34,195 nucleotides of DNA, from the NCBI RefSeq assembly GCF_004343305.1, contig NZ_SMAF01000029.1, positions 1-34,195 of the forward strand. The letters are read 5' to 3'. Every line of letters begins with the position of its first letter. Position 1 is the stretch's first letter. The notes under the pieces are model-generated. The model worked only from the letters and a program-made list of their open reading frames with translations, was not told the DNA's origin and searched no databases. The position numbers and the translations under genes were made by a program. This document shows, one piece after another, positions 8,160-17,226 of the stretch. The stretch is from Pseudofulvimonas gallinarii (lineage in GTDB: Bacteria; Pseudomonadota; Gammaproteobacteria; Xanthomonadales; UBA2363).

Positions 8160-9383
8160 ATGGCCATGCGACCGATTTTCTCCGCATTGATGCGCAACAA
8201 GGCCGGCCTGGCGCTGATCGTCGTCCAGGTCGCGATCACCCTGGCGGTGATCTGCAACAGCCTGTTCATCGTCCTCGAGCGCAGCACGCGCGTCGGCCGC
8301 CCCAGCGGCATGGACGAGACGGGCACGTTCACCATCGACAGCCTCGGCTTCGCCGCCGACTACGACGTCCGCGACACCATCCACGCCGATCTGGCGCGCC
8401 TGCGCGCCCTGCCCGGGGTGATCGATGCCACCAGCACCAACACGACGCCGCTGACAAACGGCGGCTGGAGTACCGGCGTCACCACCGAACCGGGGCGCGG
8501 CGTGGACAGCAGCGGCGTGCAACCGGCGGCAATGTATTTCATGGACGAACACGGCCTCGACGCCTTCGGCGTGAGGCTGGTCGAAGGTCGCGCGTTCCAG
8601 GCCGGTGACGTGCGCGAGTTCAACCAGAACACCCGCATCCAGTCCAGCGTCGCCATCCTGACGCAGGCGCTGGCCGACGTCCTGTTCCCGGATGGTGGCG
8701 CCGTGGGCCGGCAGATCTACGGTATTGCCAACGACAACCAGCCGGTCACGGTGATCGGCATCGTCGAACGTCTGCAGGTGCCGTGGGTGGGCTGGACTGA
8801 CGTCGAGCAGTCGGTGCTGGTGCCGGCCATCCAGATCGACGGCAACTTCTCGCGCTACCTGGTCCGCGCCGAGCCCGGACAGCGCGACGCGCTGATGCCG
8901 CAGGTCGAGAAGGCGCTGCAGGACGGCCACAGCGGCCGCCTGGTGCGGCGCATGCGTTCGATCGAGGAGGCGCGCACGCGCGTCTATCGCCAGGACCACG
9001 CGATGATGTCGATCCTCGGCGGCACCATGGTCGCCATGCTGGTGATCACCGGCCTGGGCATCGTCGGGCTGACCAGCTTCTGGGTCACCCGCCGCATGAA
9101 GCAGATCGGCACCCGGCGCGCGCTGGGCGCACTTCGAGGCGACATCCGCAGCTACTTCCAGACCGAGAATGCGCTGATGATCGGCTTCGGCATCCTGCTC
9201 GGCGCCCTGCTGACCTACGGCTTCAATGCCTGGCTGATGCAGAACTTCAATACCGCCCGCCTGCCATGGCCCTACCTGCCCATGGGTGCACTGGCAATGG
9301 CGGTGCTCGGGCAACTGGCGGTGCTCGGTCCGGCGTCGCGTGCGGCGTCGGTCACGCCGGCGCTGGCGACGCGCACGGCCTGA
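8160..9383 (+). CDS. ABC transporter permease 2 (MacB/FtsX type)
   Basis: A 407-residue second permease of the same topology: one N-terminal helix (about 15-38, GLALIVVQVAITLAVI), a periplasmic domain (about 40-275) with the MacB_PCD-like IGIVERLQVPWVGW stretch, and three C-terminal helices (about 285-310, 335-360 and 375-395). The FtsX signature is TRRALGALRGDIR. It has no cysteine pair like that in permease 1. The spacing of nine bases to permease 1 and the shared fold imply an obligate pair with the ATPase at 6083. A 106-base gap to the regulator gene contains a palindrome. Confidence 0.9.
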   Translation: MAMRPIFSALMRNKAGLALIVVQVAITLAVICNSLFIVLERSTRVGRPSGMDETGTFTIDSLGFAADYDVRDTIHADLARLRALPGVIDATSTNTTPLTNGGWSTGVTTEPGRGVDSSGVQPAAMYFMDEHGLDAFGVRLVEGRAFQAGDVREFNQNTRIQSSVAILTQALADVLFPDGGAVGRQIYGIANDNQPVTVIGIVERLQVPWVGWTDVEQSVLVPAIQIDGNFSRYLVRAEPGQRDALMPQVEKALQDGHSGRLVRRMRSIEEARTRVYRQDHAMMSILGGTMVAMLVITGLGIVGLTSFWVTRRMKQIGTRRALGALRGDIRSYFQTENALMIGFGILLGALLTYGFNAWLMQNFNTARLPWPYLPMGALAMAVLGQLAVLGPASRAASVTPALATRTA

Positions 9384-9460
9384 CGGAAAAACCGGACAGC
9401 ACGATGAGCGGTCGATACCATGCCTGCCCGGTGCAACCTATTCACCGGTCCGCGCATCCG

Positions 9461-9475
9461 GATGCATCATGCATC
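9461..9475. promoter_or_regulatory. Palindrome in front of the response regulator gene
   Basis: GATGCAT and ATGCATC form seven-base perfect arms around one central C. It lies 15-30 bases before the probable start of the regulator gene, within the only sizeable gap of the module. It could be an operator or a translation-controlling hairpin. It does not resemble the palindrome at 4601, so the same protein need not bind both. Confidence 0.3.
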
Positions 9476-9489
9476 GGGAGCGCGACCGG

Positions 9490-10854
9490 ATGGGCAGACA
9501 GGTCATGAGTACGGTTCTGGTGATCGACGACAACCCGGCGGTGGCGACGGCGCTGTCCGTGCTGCTCGGGCTGCGCGAAATCCGCACGCTGACGGCGGGT
9601 TCGCCGGAAGAAGGCCTGGCCGTGTTCGATCGCGAGACGGTGGACCTGGTCATCCAGGACATGAACTTCAGTGCCGACACGACCTCGGGCGAGGAGGGCG
9701 TGTCGCTGTTCCATGCGCTGCGCGCGCGCTGTCCCGACCTGCCGGTGGTCCTGCTGACCGGCTGGACGCGTCTTGAGACCGCCGTCGAACTGGTGAAGGC
9801 CGGTGCCGCCGACTATCTCGGCAAGCCCTGGGATGACGACAAGCTGCTGGCGTCGGTCGAGAACCTGCTCGAACTGTCGGAAACCTCCCGGATGGCGCGG
9901 CGTTACCAGTCCGAGCAGCGCTCGGCGCTGGCTGCTCTGGCGCAGCGCTTCGACCTCTGTGGCCAGGTGGTCGCCTCCGGCGCGATGGAACGCGTCGTCA
10001 ATCTCGCCGGCCAGGTCGCGCGCTCGGACCTCCCGGTGCTCATCACCGGCCCGAACGGCGCCGGCAAGGAAGGCATCGCGGCCATCGTGCACGCCAACTC
10101 CAGCGTCCGCGACGGTCCTTATATTGTGGTCAACTGCGGCGCCCTGCCGTCGGAGCTGGTCGAGGCCGAATTGTTCGGCGCAGAGGCCGGCGCCTACACC
10201 GGCGCCGGACGCGCGCGCGAGGGCCGCTTCGAAGCCGCGGACCGCGGCACGCTGTTCCTAGACGAGATCGGCAACCTGCCGCTGTCCAGCCAGGTGAAGC
10301 TGCTGCGCGTGCTCGAAAGCGGCCAGTTCGAACGGCTGGGATCGACGCGCACGCAGCGCGTGAAGGTGCGCGTGCTGTCTGCGACCAATGCCGACCTGCG
10401 CGCGATGATCGCCGACGGGCGTTTCCGCGAAGACCTGTTCTACCGTCTGGCCGTGATCGAGCTGCAGGTGCCGCCGCTGGCGCAGCGCCGCGACGACGTC
10501 CTCGCGCTGGCGGAGCATTTCCTCGCCGGCCAGGCGCGGCTGTCCGCCGACGCGCGCCGCCTGCTGCTGGCGCACGACTGGCCCGGCAATGTCCGCGAAC
10601 TCAAGAACGCGGTGCTGCGCGCGCGGCTGCTCTGTCGCGATGGCCTGATCGAGGCCGACGATCTCGGGCTGGCGCCACCGGCACGCCCGCCGATGGCCGC
10701 GTCGGCACCGGCCGAGCCGGACCGGCAGGCGATCGAACGCGCGCTGGAGCGCTCCGGCGGCGTGGTCGCGCAGGCGGCCGGCGAACTCGGACTCAGCCGC
10801 CAGGCGCTTTACCGGCGCATGGAAAAACTGGGCCTGGGTCCGGCGCGTGCGTGA
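9490..10854 (+). CDS. NtrC-family sigma-54-dependent response regulator
   Basis: A transcription activator with the three-domain NtrC layout. The receiver domain begins at VLVIDD and carries phospho-acceptor Asp in LVIQDMNF (residue 57 from this start) and Lys in LGKPW. The AAA+ domain has Walker A GPNGAGKE, the sigma-54 contact loop GAYTGA (the Phe of GAFTGA replaced by Tyr, seen in some members), Walker [10 protein letters not shown] and the arginine region [10 protein letters not shown] Fis-type helix-turn-helix closes the protein ([20 protein letters not shown]). Start choice: ATG 9490 has GGGAG nine bases upstream; ATG 9505, which begins directly at the receiver fold, has a weaker site. 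It probably activates the sigma-54 promoter at 4672 and therefore its own module. Confidence 0.92.
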   Translation: MGRQVMSTVLVIDDNPAVATALSVLLGLREIRTLTAGSPEEGLAVFDRETVDLVIQDMNFSADTTSGEEGVSLFHALRARCPDLPVVLLTGWTRLETAVELVKAGAADYLGKPWDDDKLLASVENLLELSETSRMARRYQSEQRSALAALAQRFDLCGQVVASGAMERVVNLAGQVARSDLPVLITGPNGAGKEGIAAIVHANSSVRDGPYIVVNCGALPSELVEAELFGAEAGAYTGAGRAREGRFEAADRGTLFLDEIGNLPLSSQVKLLRVLESGQFERLGSTRTQRVKVRVLSATNADLRAMIADGRFREDLFYRLAVIELQVPPLAQRRDDVLALAEHFLAGQARLSADARRLLLAHDWPGNVRELKNAVLRARLLCRDGLIEADDLGLAPPARPPMAASAPAEPDRQAIERALERSGGVVAQAAGELGLSRQALYRRMEKLGLGPARA

Positions 10855-10993
10855 AGCGACCGCCAGGGCATTGCGTCTGGCGCCGCGGCTCGATCCGTCG
10901 CCTGCTGCAGGCGGCCGGTATTCCCGCGCGCCCTGACACGGCGACGCAGGACTGCCTGGCATCCGCCTGACGATTCCCGCCCGCCTCACGCTG

Positions 10994-12298
10994 ATGCTGC
11001 TGCTGGCGATGCTCGCGGGTGTCGGCCTGGGCCGGCTCCTCGCCGGGTCCACGCTGGCGCCCGGGCCGATGCTTGCCGTCGCCGTCGCAGTGTCGTTGCT
11101 GCTGTGCATGCCAGTGGCCTATGTATTGACGCGGCCACTGGCGCGCCTGTTGCGCGCCCTGGCCGGCGCGGTGATCTCGTTCCGCGACGGTGATTTCAGT
11201 TTCAGCATCGCCAGCAACCGCCGCGACGAATTCGGAGACCTGGTGCGCGCGCACAATGAACTGGGCCGCGTGCTGCGTGCGGAACGGCAGTCCCTGTTCC
11301 AGCGCGAGCTGCTGCTGCACACCGTGATCCAGAACGCGCCCACCGCGGTGGTGCTGACCAATGCCCGCGGCCATGTGGTGCATGCCAACCTGGCCGCCCG
11401 CCACCTGATGAACGACGGCCACCGCCTCGAAGGGCAGACCCTGGAGGCGCTGCTGCAGGCGATGCCGGAGACCTTGCAGGAAGCCGTGCGGGCGCGCCGC
11501 GAAGGCCTGTTCGCGCTGGAGTTGCAGGGACAGGAGGAAGTGTTCCATCTCGCCACGCGCTCGTTCCGCCTGCATGGCCAGCGGCACCAGCTGTACCTGA
11601 TCCGGCACATGACGCGCGAGATCAGCCGCCAGGAGGTGGCCAGCTGGAAGAAGGTGATCCGGGTGATCAGCCATGAGCGGAACAACTCGCTGGCGCCGAT
11701 TTCCTCGCTCGCCCACTCCGGACGCATGCTCGCCGCGCGCGGTGACGTCGGCCGCCTCGATGAAGTGCTGGCGACGATCGGCGAGCGCGCGCAACACCTC
11801 GGCGAGTTCATCCGTGGCTATGCCGCCTTCGCCAAGCTGCCACTGCCGCGCCGGGAGGCGATTCCGTGGCAGGCGCTCGCGATGCGCCTGTCCGTGCAGT
11901 ATGCATTCCGGCATGGCTGCGAACTGGCGGACGATGCCGTCATCCAGGCTGACCCGGCGCAGCTCGAACAGGCGTTGATCAACCTGCTGAAGAACGCGCA
12001 TGAATCCGGCTCGGCCGCTGCGGACGTGGAGCTCGCCGTTGGCGAGTCGGCGCGGGACTGGTGGATCGAGGTGCGCGACCGCGGTCCGGGCATGAGCAGC
12101 CAGGTCATCGCCAGCGCGCTGGTGCCGTTCTATTCGACCAAGCGCAGCGGCACCGGCCTGGGGCTGGCGCTGGCACGCGAGATCGTCGAGGCGCACGGCG
12201 GCCGTCTTTCGCTGGCCAATCGTGCCGACGGCGGGCTGGGCGTGCGGCTGACGCTGCCGAAATCGCCGGAAGGCGACGCGCCACCGCTCGCCACCTGA
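10994..12298 (+). CDS. Sensor histidine kinase, NtrY/NtrB-like
   Basis: A membrane sensor kinase and probable partner of the regulator ending 140 bases upstream. Two helices lie at about 1-20 and 27-48, followed by HAMP (about 50-105), a PAS domain (about 108-170, VIQNAPTAVVLTNARG), the H-box VISHERNNSLAPI with His 227, the N-box LINLLKNAHESG, the G1 box DRGPGM and the G2 box GTGLGLALA. All catalytic elements are present. Only a very short periplasmic loop separates the helices, so sensing may be within the membrane or through the PAS domain. The ATG at 10994 lacks a ribosome site and starts inside the first helix; the frame stays open back to 10937 and reads IRLTIPARLTL before that ATG, typical of kinase N-termini, so a non-ATG start upstream is likely. 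Confidence 0.88.
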   Translation: MLLLAMLAGVGLGRLLAGSTLAPGPMLAVAVAVSLLLCMPVAYVLTRPLARLLRALAGAVISFRDGDFSFSIASNRRDEFGDLVRAHNELGRVLRAERQSLFQRELLLHTVIQNAPTAVVLTNARGHVVHANLAARHLMNDGHRLEGQTLEALLQAMPETLQEAVRARREGLFALELQGQEEVFHLATRSFRLHGQRHQLYLIRHMTREISRQEVASWKKVIRVISHERNNSLAPISSLAHSGRMLAARGDVGRLDEVLATIGERAQHLGEFIRGYAAFAKLPLPRREAIPWQALAMRLSVQYAFRHGCELADDAVIQADPAQLEQALINLLKNAHESGSAAADVELAVGESARDWWIEVRDRGPGMSSQVIASALVPFYSTKRSGTGLGLALAREIVEAHGGRLSLANRADGGLGVRLTLPKSPEGDAPPLAT

Positions 12299-12332
12299 GG
12301 GACAATATCCGCCACAGCGCGGAGTACCCCTC

Positions 12333-14324
12333 ATGGTCCAGCCCCTGATCCGATTCGCCGGCGCGGTCACCGCGCTGTGCGTGCTTGTTGCTTGTGCCGC
12401 CACGCGGCCGCGCGGGGGCGAGGACGAATGGCAGGCGACGCTGGCGGTGCTGGCGACCAGCGACCTGCATGGCAATGTCCTCGGATTCGATTACTACCGC
12501 CGGCGCGAGGATCCCACCGTCGGCTTCGACCGCGTCGCGACACTGGTCGCCCAGGCCCGGGCGCGATACGCCGACACCCTGCTGGTCGACAATGGCGACA
12601 CCATCCAGGGCACGCCGCTGGCCGACTGGCAGGCACGCGTCCAGCCGCCCGCCTGCGAAGACCGGCTGGCGATCCATGTCGCCATGGACCATGTCGGTTA
12701 CGACGCCGGCACCCTTGGAAACCACGAGTTCAACTACGGGCTGCCTTTCCTGTCACAGGTGGCCGGCGTGCCCTTCGACGACGGGCAGGCGGACTGTCGC
12801 GGTCCCGGTTTCCCGCTGCTGCTGTCCAACCTGGTGCATGCCGACGATGGCCGGCCGTTGCTGCCGCCACGCCTGCTGCTGGAGCGTCAGCTGCATGCGC
12901 GCGACGCGAAAGGCGAGGTCGTCCGCAAGCCCGTCCGCATCGGCCTGGTCGCGCTGGCGCCGCCGGGCATCATGAAATGGGATGCGCGGCACCTGGCCGG
13001 TCGCGTGCGGATGGTCGATGCCCTGGATGCCACGCGCGGGCAGGTCGCGGCCCTGCGCGCGGATGGCGCCGATGTCGTCATCGCACTGGTACACGGCGGG
13101 CTCGACACGCGGCCGTGGGATGGCACGCTCGACAACCCCGGCTGGCATGTCGCCGCCAGTGGCCTGGTCGATGCGATGGTCCTGGGTCACGAACACCTGC
13201 GGTTTCCCGATCCGCACTCGGCACGGCCGGCCTATGGCGACCTGCCCGGCGTCGATGCCGGCGCCGGGCGCGTGCACGGCGTTCCGGCGGTGATGCCTTC
13301 ATTCTGGGGTCGCGCCCTGGGCGTGATCGAACTGTCGCTGCGTTTCCGCGACGGCCGCTGGCAGGTCGACCGTGACGACAGCCGCAGCCTGCTGCTGCCG
13401 CACGGCGCGACGGACGCGTCGGGCGTCACGCCCGATGCGCAGGTCGCCGGGCTGGTGGCGCAGGCCCATGCCGGCACGCTCGCCTGGCTGGAGGAGCCGA
13501 TCGCCGAAACCCGGATCGCGATGACCACCTTCTTCGCCGATGTCGGCGACACCAGCGCCCTCGATGTCGTCAACCGCGCCCAGGTCGATTACCTGCGCGA
13601 ACGCATCGACGCCGACTGGCCGCAGTTGCGCGGCCTGCCGCTGCTGTCGGCGGCGGCACCGTTCAAGACCGGCAGCGCCGGACCGGACGACTACACGCAG
13701 GTCGCCGCCGGGACGCTGGCGATCCGGCATGCCGCCGACCTTTACCTCTATCCGAACACGCTGGTGGCGGTGAAGGTGACGGGTGCGCAACTGAAGGCCT
13801 GGCTGGAGCAGTCGGCGAAACGCTTCAACCGCATCGACCCGGACGTCGCGACGCCGCAGCCGCTGGTGGACACCGGCGTGGCCGGCTACAACTTCGATGT
13901 CATCGACGGCGTCCGCTACGTCATCGACCTCACGCGTGAGGCCGGTGCGCGCATCGTCGATCTGCGCCATGCCGACGGCCGCGCGGTGGATCCGCAGGAA
14001 TGGCTGCTGGTCGCGACCAACAACTACCGCGCCGGCAACGGCCAGTCGTTCGGCTTCGATGCCTCGGCACTGGTGGTCGACACCCAGGCCGGCAATCGCG
14101 ACGTGCTCATCGACTGGCTGCGTGAGCGCCGCGTCGTCGACGGACGCGACCCGCGGTCCGCCCCGCCCTGGCGATTCGCGCCGCTGCCGCCGCAGGCCAA
14201 CGTCACCTTCAGCACGCGCGCCGGGCTCGCGGCGGAACCCTCGTTCGGTCCGCACCGACTGCAGCGCGTGGCGGACACGGACGACGGTCGCGCAGTCTAT
14301 CGGCTGCACGTCGGTCCTGAGTGA
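12333..14324 (+). CDS. CpdB-like 2',3'-cyclic phosphodiesterase/3'-nucleotidase, lipoprotein
   Basis: A 663-residue member of the 5'-nucleotidase/CpdB family, which hydrolyses 2',3'-cyclic nucleotides and 3'-nucleotides outside the cytoplasm. Metallophosphatase motifs: SDLHGN at 43-48, DNGDTIQG at 86-93, GNHEFNYG at 129-136, a later ALVHGGLD and GHEHLRF. The C-terminal substrate domain has AAPFKTG, NTLVAVKVTGAQLKAWLE, YNFDVIDGVRYVID and ATNNYRAGNG, which fits CpdB rather than UshA. The N-terminus has a lipobox, LVAC, with Cys 21 followed by Ala, so the mature protein is probably outer-membrane anchored, unlike soluble periplasmic E. coli CpdB. A -10-like GACAAT precedes the gene, which is probably transcribed alone. 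Confidence 0.9.
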   Translation: MVQPLIRFAGAVTALCVLVACAATRPRGGEDEWQATLAVLATSDLHGNVLGFDYYRRREDPTVGFDRVATLVAQARARYADTLLVDNGDTIQGTPLADWQARVQPPACEDRLAIHVAMDHVGYDAGTLGNHEFNYGLPFLSQVAGVPFDDGQADCRGPGFPLLLSNLVHADDGRPLLPPRLLLERQLHARDAKGEVVRKPVRIGLVALAPPGIMKWDARHLAGRVRMVDALDATRGQVAALRADGADVVIALVHGGLDTRPWDGTLDNPGWHVAASGLVDAMVLGHEHLRFPDPHSARPAYGDLPGVDAGAGRVHGVPAVMPSFWGRALGVIELSLRFRDGRWQVDRDDSRSLLLPHGATDASGVTPDAQVAGLVAQAHAGTLAWLEEPIAETRIAMTTFFADVGDTSALDVVNRAQVDYLRERIDADWPQLRGLPLLSAAAPFKTGSAGPDDYTQVAAGTLAIRHAADLYLYPNTLVAVKVTGAQLKAWLEQSAKRFNRIDPDVATPQPLVDTGVAGYNFDVIDGVRYVIDLTREAGARIVDLRHADGRAVDPQEWLLVATNNYRAGNGQSFGFDASALVVDTQAGNRDVLIDWLRERRVVDGRDPRSAPPWRFAPLPPQANVTFSTRAGLAAEPSFGPHRLQRVADTDDGRAVYRLHVGPE

Positions 14325-14392
14325 GGCGAACGCGCGCGACCTTCCTGCTGTCGCGTGCGTGACGTCCCCCCGCTCCCATCCGGCCGCCGCTG

Positions 14393-14421
14393 CTGAATCC
14401 CCCTCGCGCAGCGCGTATAGT
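14393..14421 (+). promoter_or_regulatory. Candidate sigma-70 promoter of gcvT
   Basis: CTGAAT (-35-like, 14393-14398) and TATAGT (-10, 14416-14421) are separated by 17 bases. The -10 box is close to consensus, the -35 is weak. No tandem glycine riboswitch is recognisable in the 129 bases before gcvT. Confidence 0.45.
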
Positions 14422-14453
14422 TCGGCCCCGTTACCTACGGAAAGTTTTCGGAC

Positions 14454-15536
14454 ATGAGCCAACAGACCCCATTGAATGCCGTCCATCGCCAGCTCGGTGC
14501 CCGCATGGTCGATTTCGGCGGCTGGGACATGCCGATCAATTACGGCTCGCAGATCGAGGAGCACCACGCCGTCCGCCGCGACGCTGGCATGTTCGATGTC
14601 TCGCACATGACGGTGATCGACCTGGATGGCGATCGCAGCCGCGACTTCCTGCGCCACCTGTTCGCCAACGACGTCGCCAGGCTGAAGACGCCGGGCAAGG
14701 CGCTCTATACCTGCATGTTGAACGAGACGGGTGGCGTCATCGACGACCTGATCGTCTACTGGCTGGCCGGCACCCGCTACCGCATCGTCTCCAACGCCAG
14801 CACCCGCGACAAGGACCTGGCATGGATCCGTCGCCATGCCGCCGACTACGCGGTGACTGTCACCGAGCGGCCGGAGATGGCGATCATCGCCGTGCAGGGG
14901 CCGACGGCACGAGAGCGCGTGCACGGTCTGCTGTCGACGGCGACCTCGCAGTCGGCGACCGCGCTCGCCCGTTTCGCCGCCATCGAAGGCGACGGCCTGT
15001 TCATCGCCCGTACCGGTTACACCGGCGAGGACGGCTACGAGATCGTGCTGCCCGACAGCGAGGTGGTCGCGTGGTGGCAGAAGCTGGTCGATGCAGGCGT
15101 GCGTCCCTGCGGACTCGGCGCACGCGACACACTGCGCCTGGAGGCCGGCATGAACCTGTACGGGCAGGACATGGACGAGACCACGACGCCGCTGGAATCC
15201 GGCCTGGCCTGGACGCTGGCGATGAAGGACGAGCGCGCCTTCCTCGGTCGCGCCGCCCTGCAGGCGCAGCTCGACGCCGGCGTGCCGCAGCGGCTCGTCG
15301 GCCTGGTGCTGGAGGACAAGGGCGTGCTTCGCCACGACCAGCGCGTCATCACCGACGCCGGCGACGGCGTCATCACCTCCGGCACGTTCTCGCCGACGGC
15401 CGGCAAGTCGATCGCACTCGCGCGTGTGCCGCGCGATGCCACCTCCTTCCGCGTCGACATCCGCGGACGCGAACTGCCGGCACGCGCCGTCGACATCCCG
15501 TTCGTGCGTGATGGCCAGGCGCGACCGGGACTGTGA
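14454..15536 (+). CDS. gcvT: Glycine cleavage system T protein (aminomethyltransferase)
   Basis: A 360-residue enzyme that takes the aminomethyl group from lipoylated H protein, releases ammonia and passes the one-carbon unit to tetrahydrofolate. Family landmarks: [20 protein letters not shown] at the start, [37 protein letters not shown], the middle [15 protein letters not shown] and [20 protein letters not shown], and the C-terminal barrel with GVLRHDQRV and GTFSPT. Length is normal. gcvH follows on the same strand after 64 bases. P protein (gcvP) and lipoamide dehydrogenase are not in the window. Confidence 0.97.
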   Translation: MSQQTPLNAVHRQLGARMVDFGGWDMPINYGSQIEEHHAVRRDAGMFDVSHMTVIDLDGDRSRDFLRHLFANDVARLKTPGKALYTCMLNETGGVIDDLIVYWLAGTRYRIVSNASTRDKDLAWIRRHAADYAVTVTERPEMAIIAVQGPTARERVHGLLSTATSQSATALARFAAIEGDGLFIARTGYTGEDGYEIVLPDSEVVAWWQKLVDAGVRPCGLGARDTLRLEAGMNLYGQDMDETTTPLESGLAWTLAMKDERAFLGRAALQAQLDAGVPQRLVGLVLEDKGVLRHDQRVITDAGDGVITSGTFSPTAGKSIALARVPRDATSFRVDIRGRELPARAVDIPFVRDGQARPGL

Positions 15537-15565
15537 CGTTTCCACCCGGTCCGGAAATCCTGAAT

Positions 15566-15571
15566 TAGAAT
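15566..15571 (+). promoter_or_regulatory. Candidate -10 box for gcvH
   Basis: TAGAAT occurs in the gcvT-gcvH gap, 29 bases before the gcvH ATG, in the context TTAGAAT. No good -35 is seen, so gcvH may be transcribed both from gcvT and from here. Confidence 0.25.
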
Positions 15572-15600
15572 CCTCCCCAACGACCCCGGAGAGCAGCAAC

Positions 15601-15993
15601 ATGAGCGAGATACCTGGCGACCTCAAGTTCCTCAAGAGCCACGAATGGGCCCGCGTCGAGGACAACGGCACGGTGACGGTCGGCATCTCCGATCACGCCC
15701 AGGGACTGCTCGGTGACCTGGTCTATGTCGAACTGCCGCAGGTCGGCGACAGCGTCGATGCCGGCAGCGCCTGCGCCGTCGTCGAGTCGGTGAAGGCGGC
15801 GTCCGACGTCTATTCGCCGGTGTCCGGCGAGATCGTCGCGGTCAACGCCGCGCTGTCCGACAAGCCCGAAACGATCAACGAGGATGCCTTCGGCGAAGGC
15901 TGGATCTTCGTCGTGAAGGCCAGCGACCTGGGCGAACTGGAAGAGCTGCTCGATCCGGACGCCTACGCCGAACTGATCGAAGGCGAGGAATGA
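15601..15993 (+). CDS. gcvH: Glycine cleavage system H protein
   Basis: A 130-residue lipoyl carrier that shuttles the aminomethyl intermediate between P, T and L proteins. The lipoylated lysine is K65 in [19 protein letters not shown], the family signature. The start [10 protein letters not shown] is preceded by GGAGAG, and the residues [12 protein letters not shown] and [16 protein letters not shown] are the canonical N-terminal half. The frame is open further upstream but the ribosome site and homologous N-terminus fix 15601. It pairs functionally with gcvT immediately upstream. Confidence 0.97.
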   Translation: MSEIPGDLKFLKSHEWARVEDNGTVTVGISDHAQGLLGDLVYVELPQVGDSVDAGSACAVVESVKAASDVYSPVSGEIVAVNAALSDKPETINEDAFGEGWIFVVKASDLGELEELLDPDAYAELIEGEE

Positions 15994-16444
15994 TCGCAGC
16001 GATGCATCGCGACCGGCGCGCATCGGGATGAAGGTTTCCGGAGCGCGCTCCAGCGGCATCGGCATCGTTTTCCGGAACACGCGAACGATCATTGTCACGA
16101 CCGCTGCGGATGAAGCGATGATCGACGTGAGAAAAAAATGACGGAATCTTCGTCTAGACGATTGACACCGTGGATGCAAGTGATTAGTTTCTGCGCAACC
16201 CACGGATCGCAACCCGGTGGCGACGGTCCAGAGAGCTTCAGAACAGTGCCGAAACGGTCCCTGCAGCTGACAATCAGAACGAATGACGCGGCAGCCCAGC
16301 CGCGCACCGCCCACCATCCCCGACTTTCATCCACGTCGGTCGGCCGACCATCCCCATAACTCCACCAACCGGCCGCCCGGCGTTTGCTGCGTTCGAGTTT
16401 CACTGGGCAACACACACAACCACTAACGAGGAGCTAAGACGTCT
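15994..16444 (+). other. Intergenic region gcvH to H1-like gene
   Basis: 451 bases with no convincing gene. It holds several small palindromes, including CGATGCATCG and GGAGCGCGCTCC just after gcvH. An inverted repeat has seven-base arms CGATCAT (16086-16092) and ATGATCG (16118-16124). A sigma-70-like promoter lies at 16162-16190. If that promoter serves the H1-like gene, its mRNA carries a leader of about 250 bases. The open frame beginning at 16138 has no ribosome site and no recognisable content. Confidence 0.6.
16162..16190 (+). promoter_or_regulatory. Candidate promoter with perfect -35
   Basis: TTGACA (16162-16167, consensus) is followed after 17 bases by TAGTTT (16185-16190), with TG at 16181-16182 just upstream, a partial extended -10. 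It is the best-scoring site by eye in the region before the H1-like gene. Confidence 0.4.
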
Positions 16445-16993
16445 ATGGCAACTACCAGGAAAGCTGCGAAGAAACCTGCAGCCAGGAAGGCCACGGCCAA
16501 GAAGGCAACGAAGAAGGTTGCGAAGAAGGCCACCGCCAAGAAGGCAACGAAGAAGGTTGCAAAGAAGGCCACGGCCAAGAAGGCAACCCGCAAGGTAGCC
16601 AAGAAGACCACCGCCCGTAAGGCGACGGCGAAGAAGGCCACCGCGAAGAAGGCAACGAAGAAGGTCGCCAAGAAGGCCACCGCCAAGAAGGCCGCCAAGA
16701 AGGCGACCCGCAAGGTAGCCAAGAAGACCACCGCCAGGAAGGCGACCGCCAAGAAGGCGACCCGGAAGGTAGCCAAGAAGGCGACCGCGAAGAAGGCGAC
16801 CCGGAAGGTAGCCAAGAAGGCGACCGCGAAGAAGGCAACGGCGAAGAAGGCCACTGCCAAGAAGGCGGCCCGCAAGCCGGCTGCCAAGAAGGCGGCCAAG
16901 CGTCCGGCGAAGAAGACCAAGCCTGCCGTGAAGAAGGCGGTCAAGCCGGTGACGACGCCGATCGCCCCGGTCCTCAGCAGCACCGTGCAGTAA
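16445..16993 (+). CDS. Histone H1-like Lys/Ala-rich DNA-binding protein
   Basis: A 182-residue extremely basic protein of almost only Lys, Ala, Thr, Arg and Val, built from repeats of the type [13 protein letters not shown]. Such sequences match bacterial H1-like proteins (AlgP/AlgR3 of Pseudomonas and the C-terminal-tail-like proteins of Xanthomonadales), which bind DNA without sequence specificity and act in nucleoid organisation. There is no globular domain; the C-terminus changes to a Pro-rich end ([11 protein letters not shown]). A strong GAGGAG site sits 11 bases before the ATG. Low sequence complexity makes the precise family uncertain, but role as a nucleic-acid-binding polycation is likely. 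Confidence 0.85.
   Translation: MATTRKAAKKPAARKATAKKATKKVAKKATAKKATKKVAKKATAKKATRKVAKKTTARKATAKKATAKKATKKVAKKATAKKAAKKATRKVAKKTTARKATAKKATRKVAKKATAKKATRKVAKKATAKKATAKKATAKKAARKPAAKKAAKRPAKKTKPAVKKAVKPVTTPIAPVLSSTVQ
16757..16834 (+). repeat. Perfect tandem duplication of 39 bp inside the H1-like gene
   Basis: Two identical 39-base units (16757-16795 and 16796-16834), each encoding 13 residues [13 protein letters not shown], stand head to tail. Being a multiple of three, gain or loss of units would keep the frame. Less exact copies occur across 16500-16860. Confidence 0.9.
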
Positions 16994-16998
16994 TAAAG

Positions 16999-17060
16999 CG
17001 TCGGCTTCGCCGACGTCATGACCCTTGCCACCCTCCCCGTGTCGCCCAGCGCGGGGAGGG
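16999..17060 (+). terminator. Two hairpins after the H1-like gene
   Basis: CGTCGGC (16999-17005) pairs with GCCGACG (17009-17015) over a TTC loop, six bases after the stop codon. A second, nine-pair stem CCCTCCCCG (17031-17039)/CGGGGAGGG (17052-17060) follows. Neither has a U-tract, so termination is plausible but not proven; they may equally protect the 3' end. Confidence 0.5.
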
Positions 17061-17226
17061 CAGTTCCACCAGGCGGTGCCGTCCGTATCCGCCTTTCCAG
17101 TCTCCCCGGATTCCCCGACCCGTTGTGGCCGCCTCGCCGCGACCGCATGTCCCGGCACCCATGTCCTAGGCGCTGACGTCCACCTGCGTCCGTCGCGCCG
17201 TCGCGCTCACTAAGTCCGGGCCGCCC

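Noticed and set aside
6735-9314. Antisense open frame of 859 codons opposite the two ABC permeases
   Set aside because: Same compositional shadow; both plus-strand genes have clear membrane and FtsX motifs.
14325-14453. Glycine riboswitch before gcvT
   Set aside because: The stretch is short and lacks the tandem aptamer features; only a sigma-70-like promoter is seen.
13299-15686. Antisense frame of 795 codons opposite cpdB-like, gcvT and gcvH
   Set aside because: Sits opposite three conserved genes, has no start signal and no recognisable domain.
16138-16359. 73-codon frame in the leader of the H1-like gene
   Set aside because: No ribosome site, unusual composition and no homologous look; it lies across the candidate promoter.
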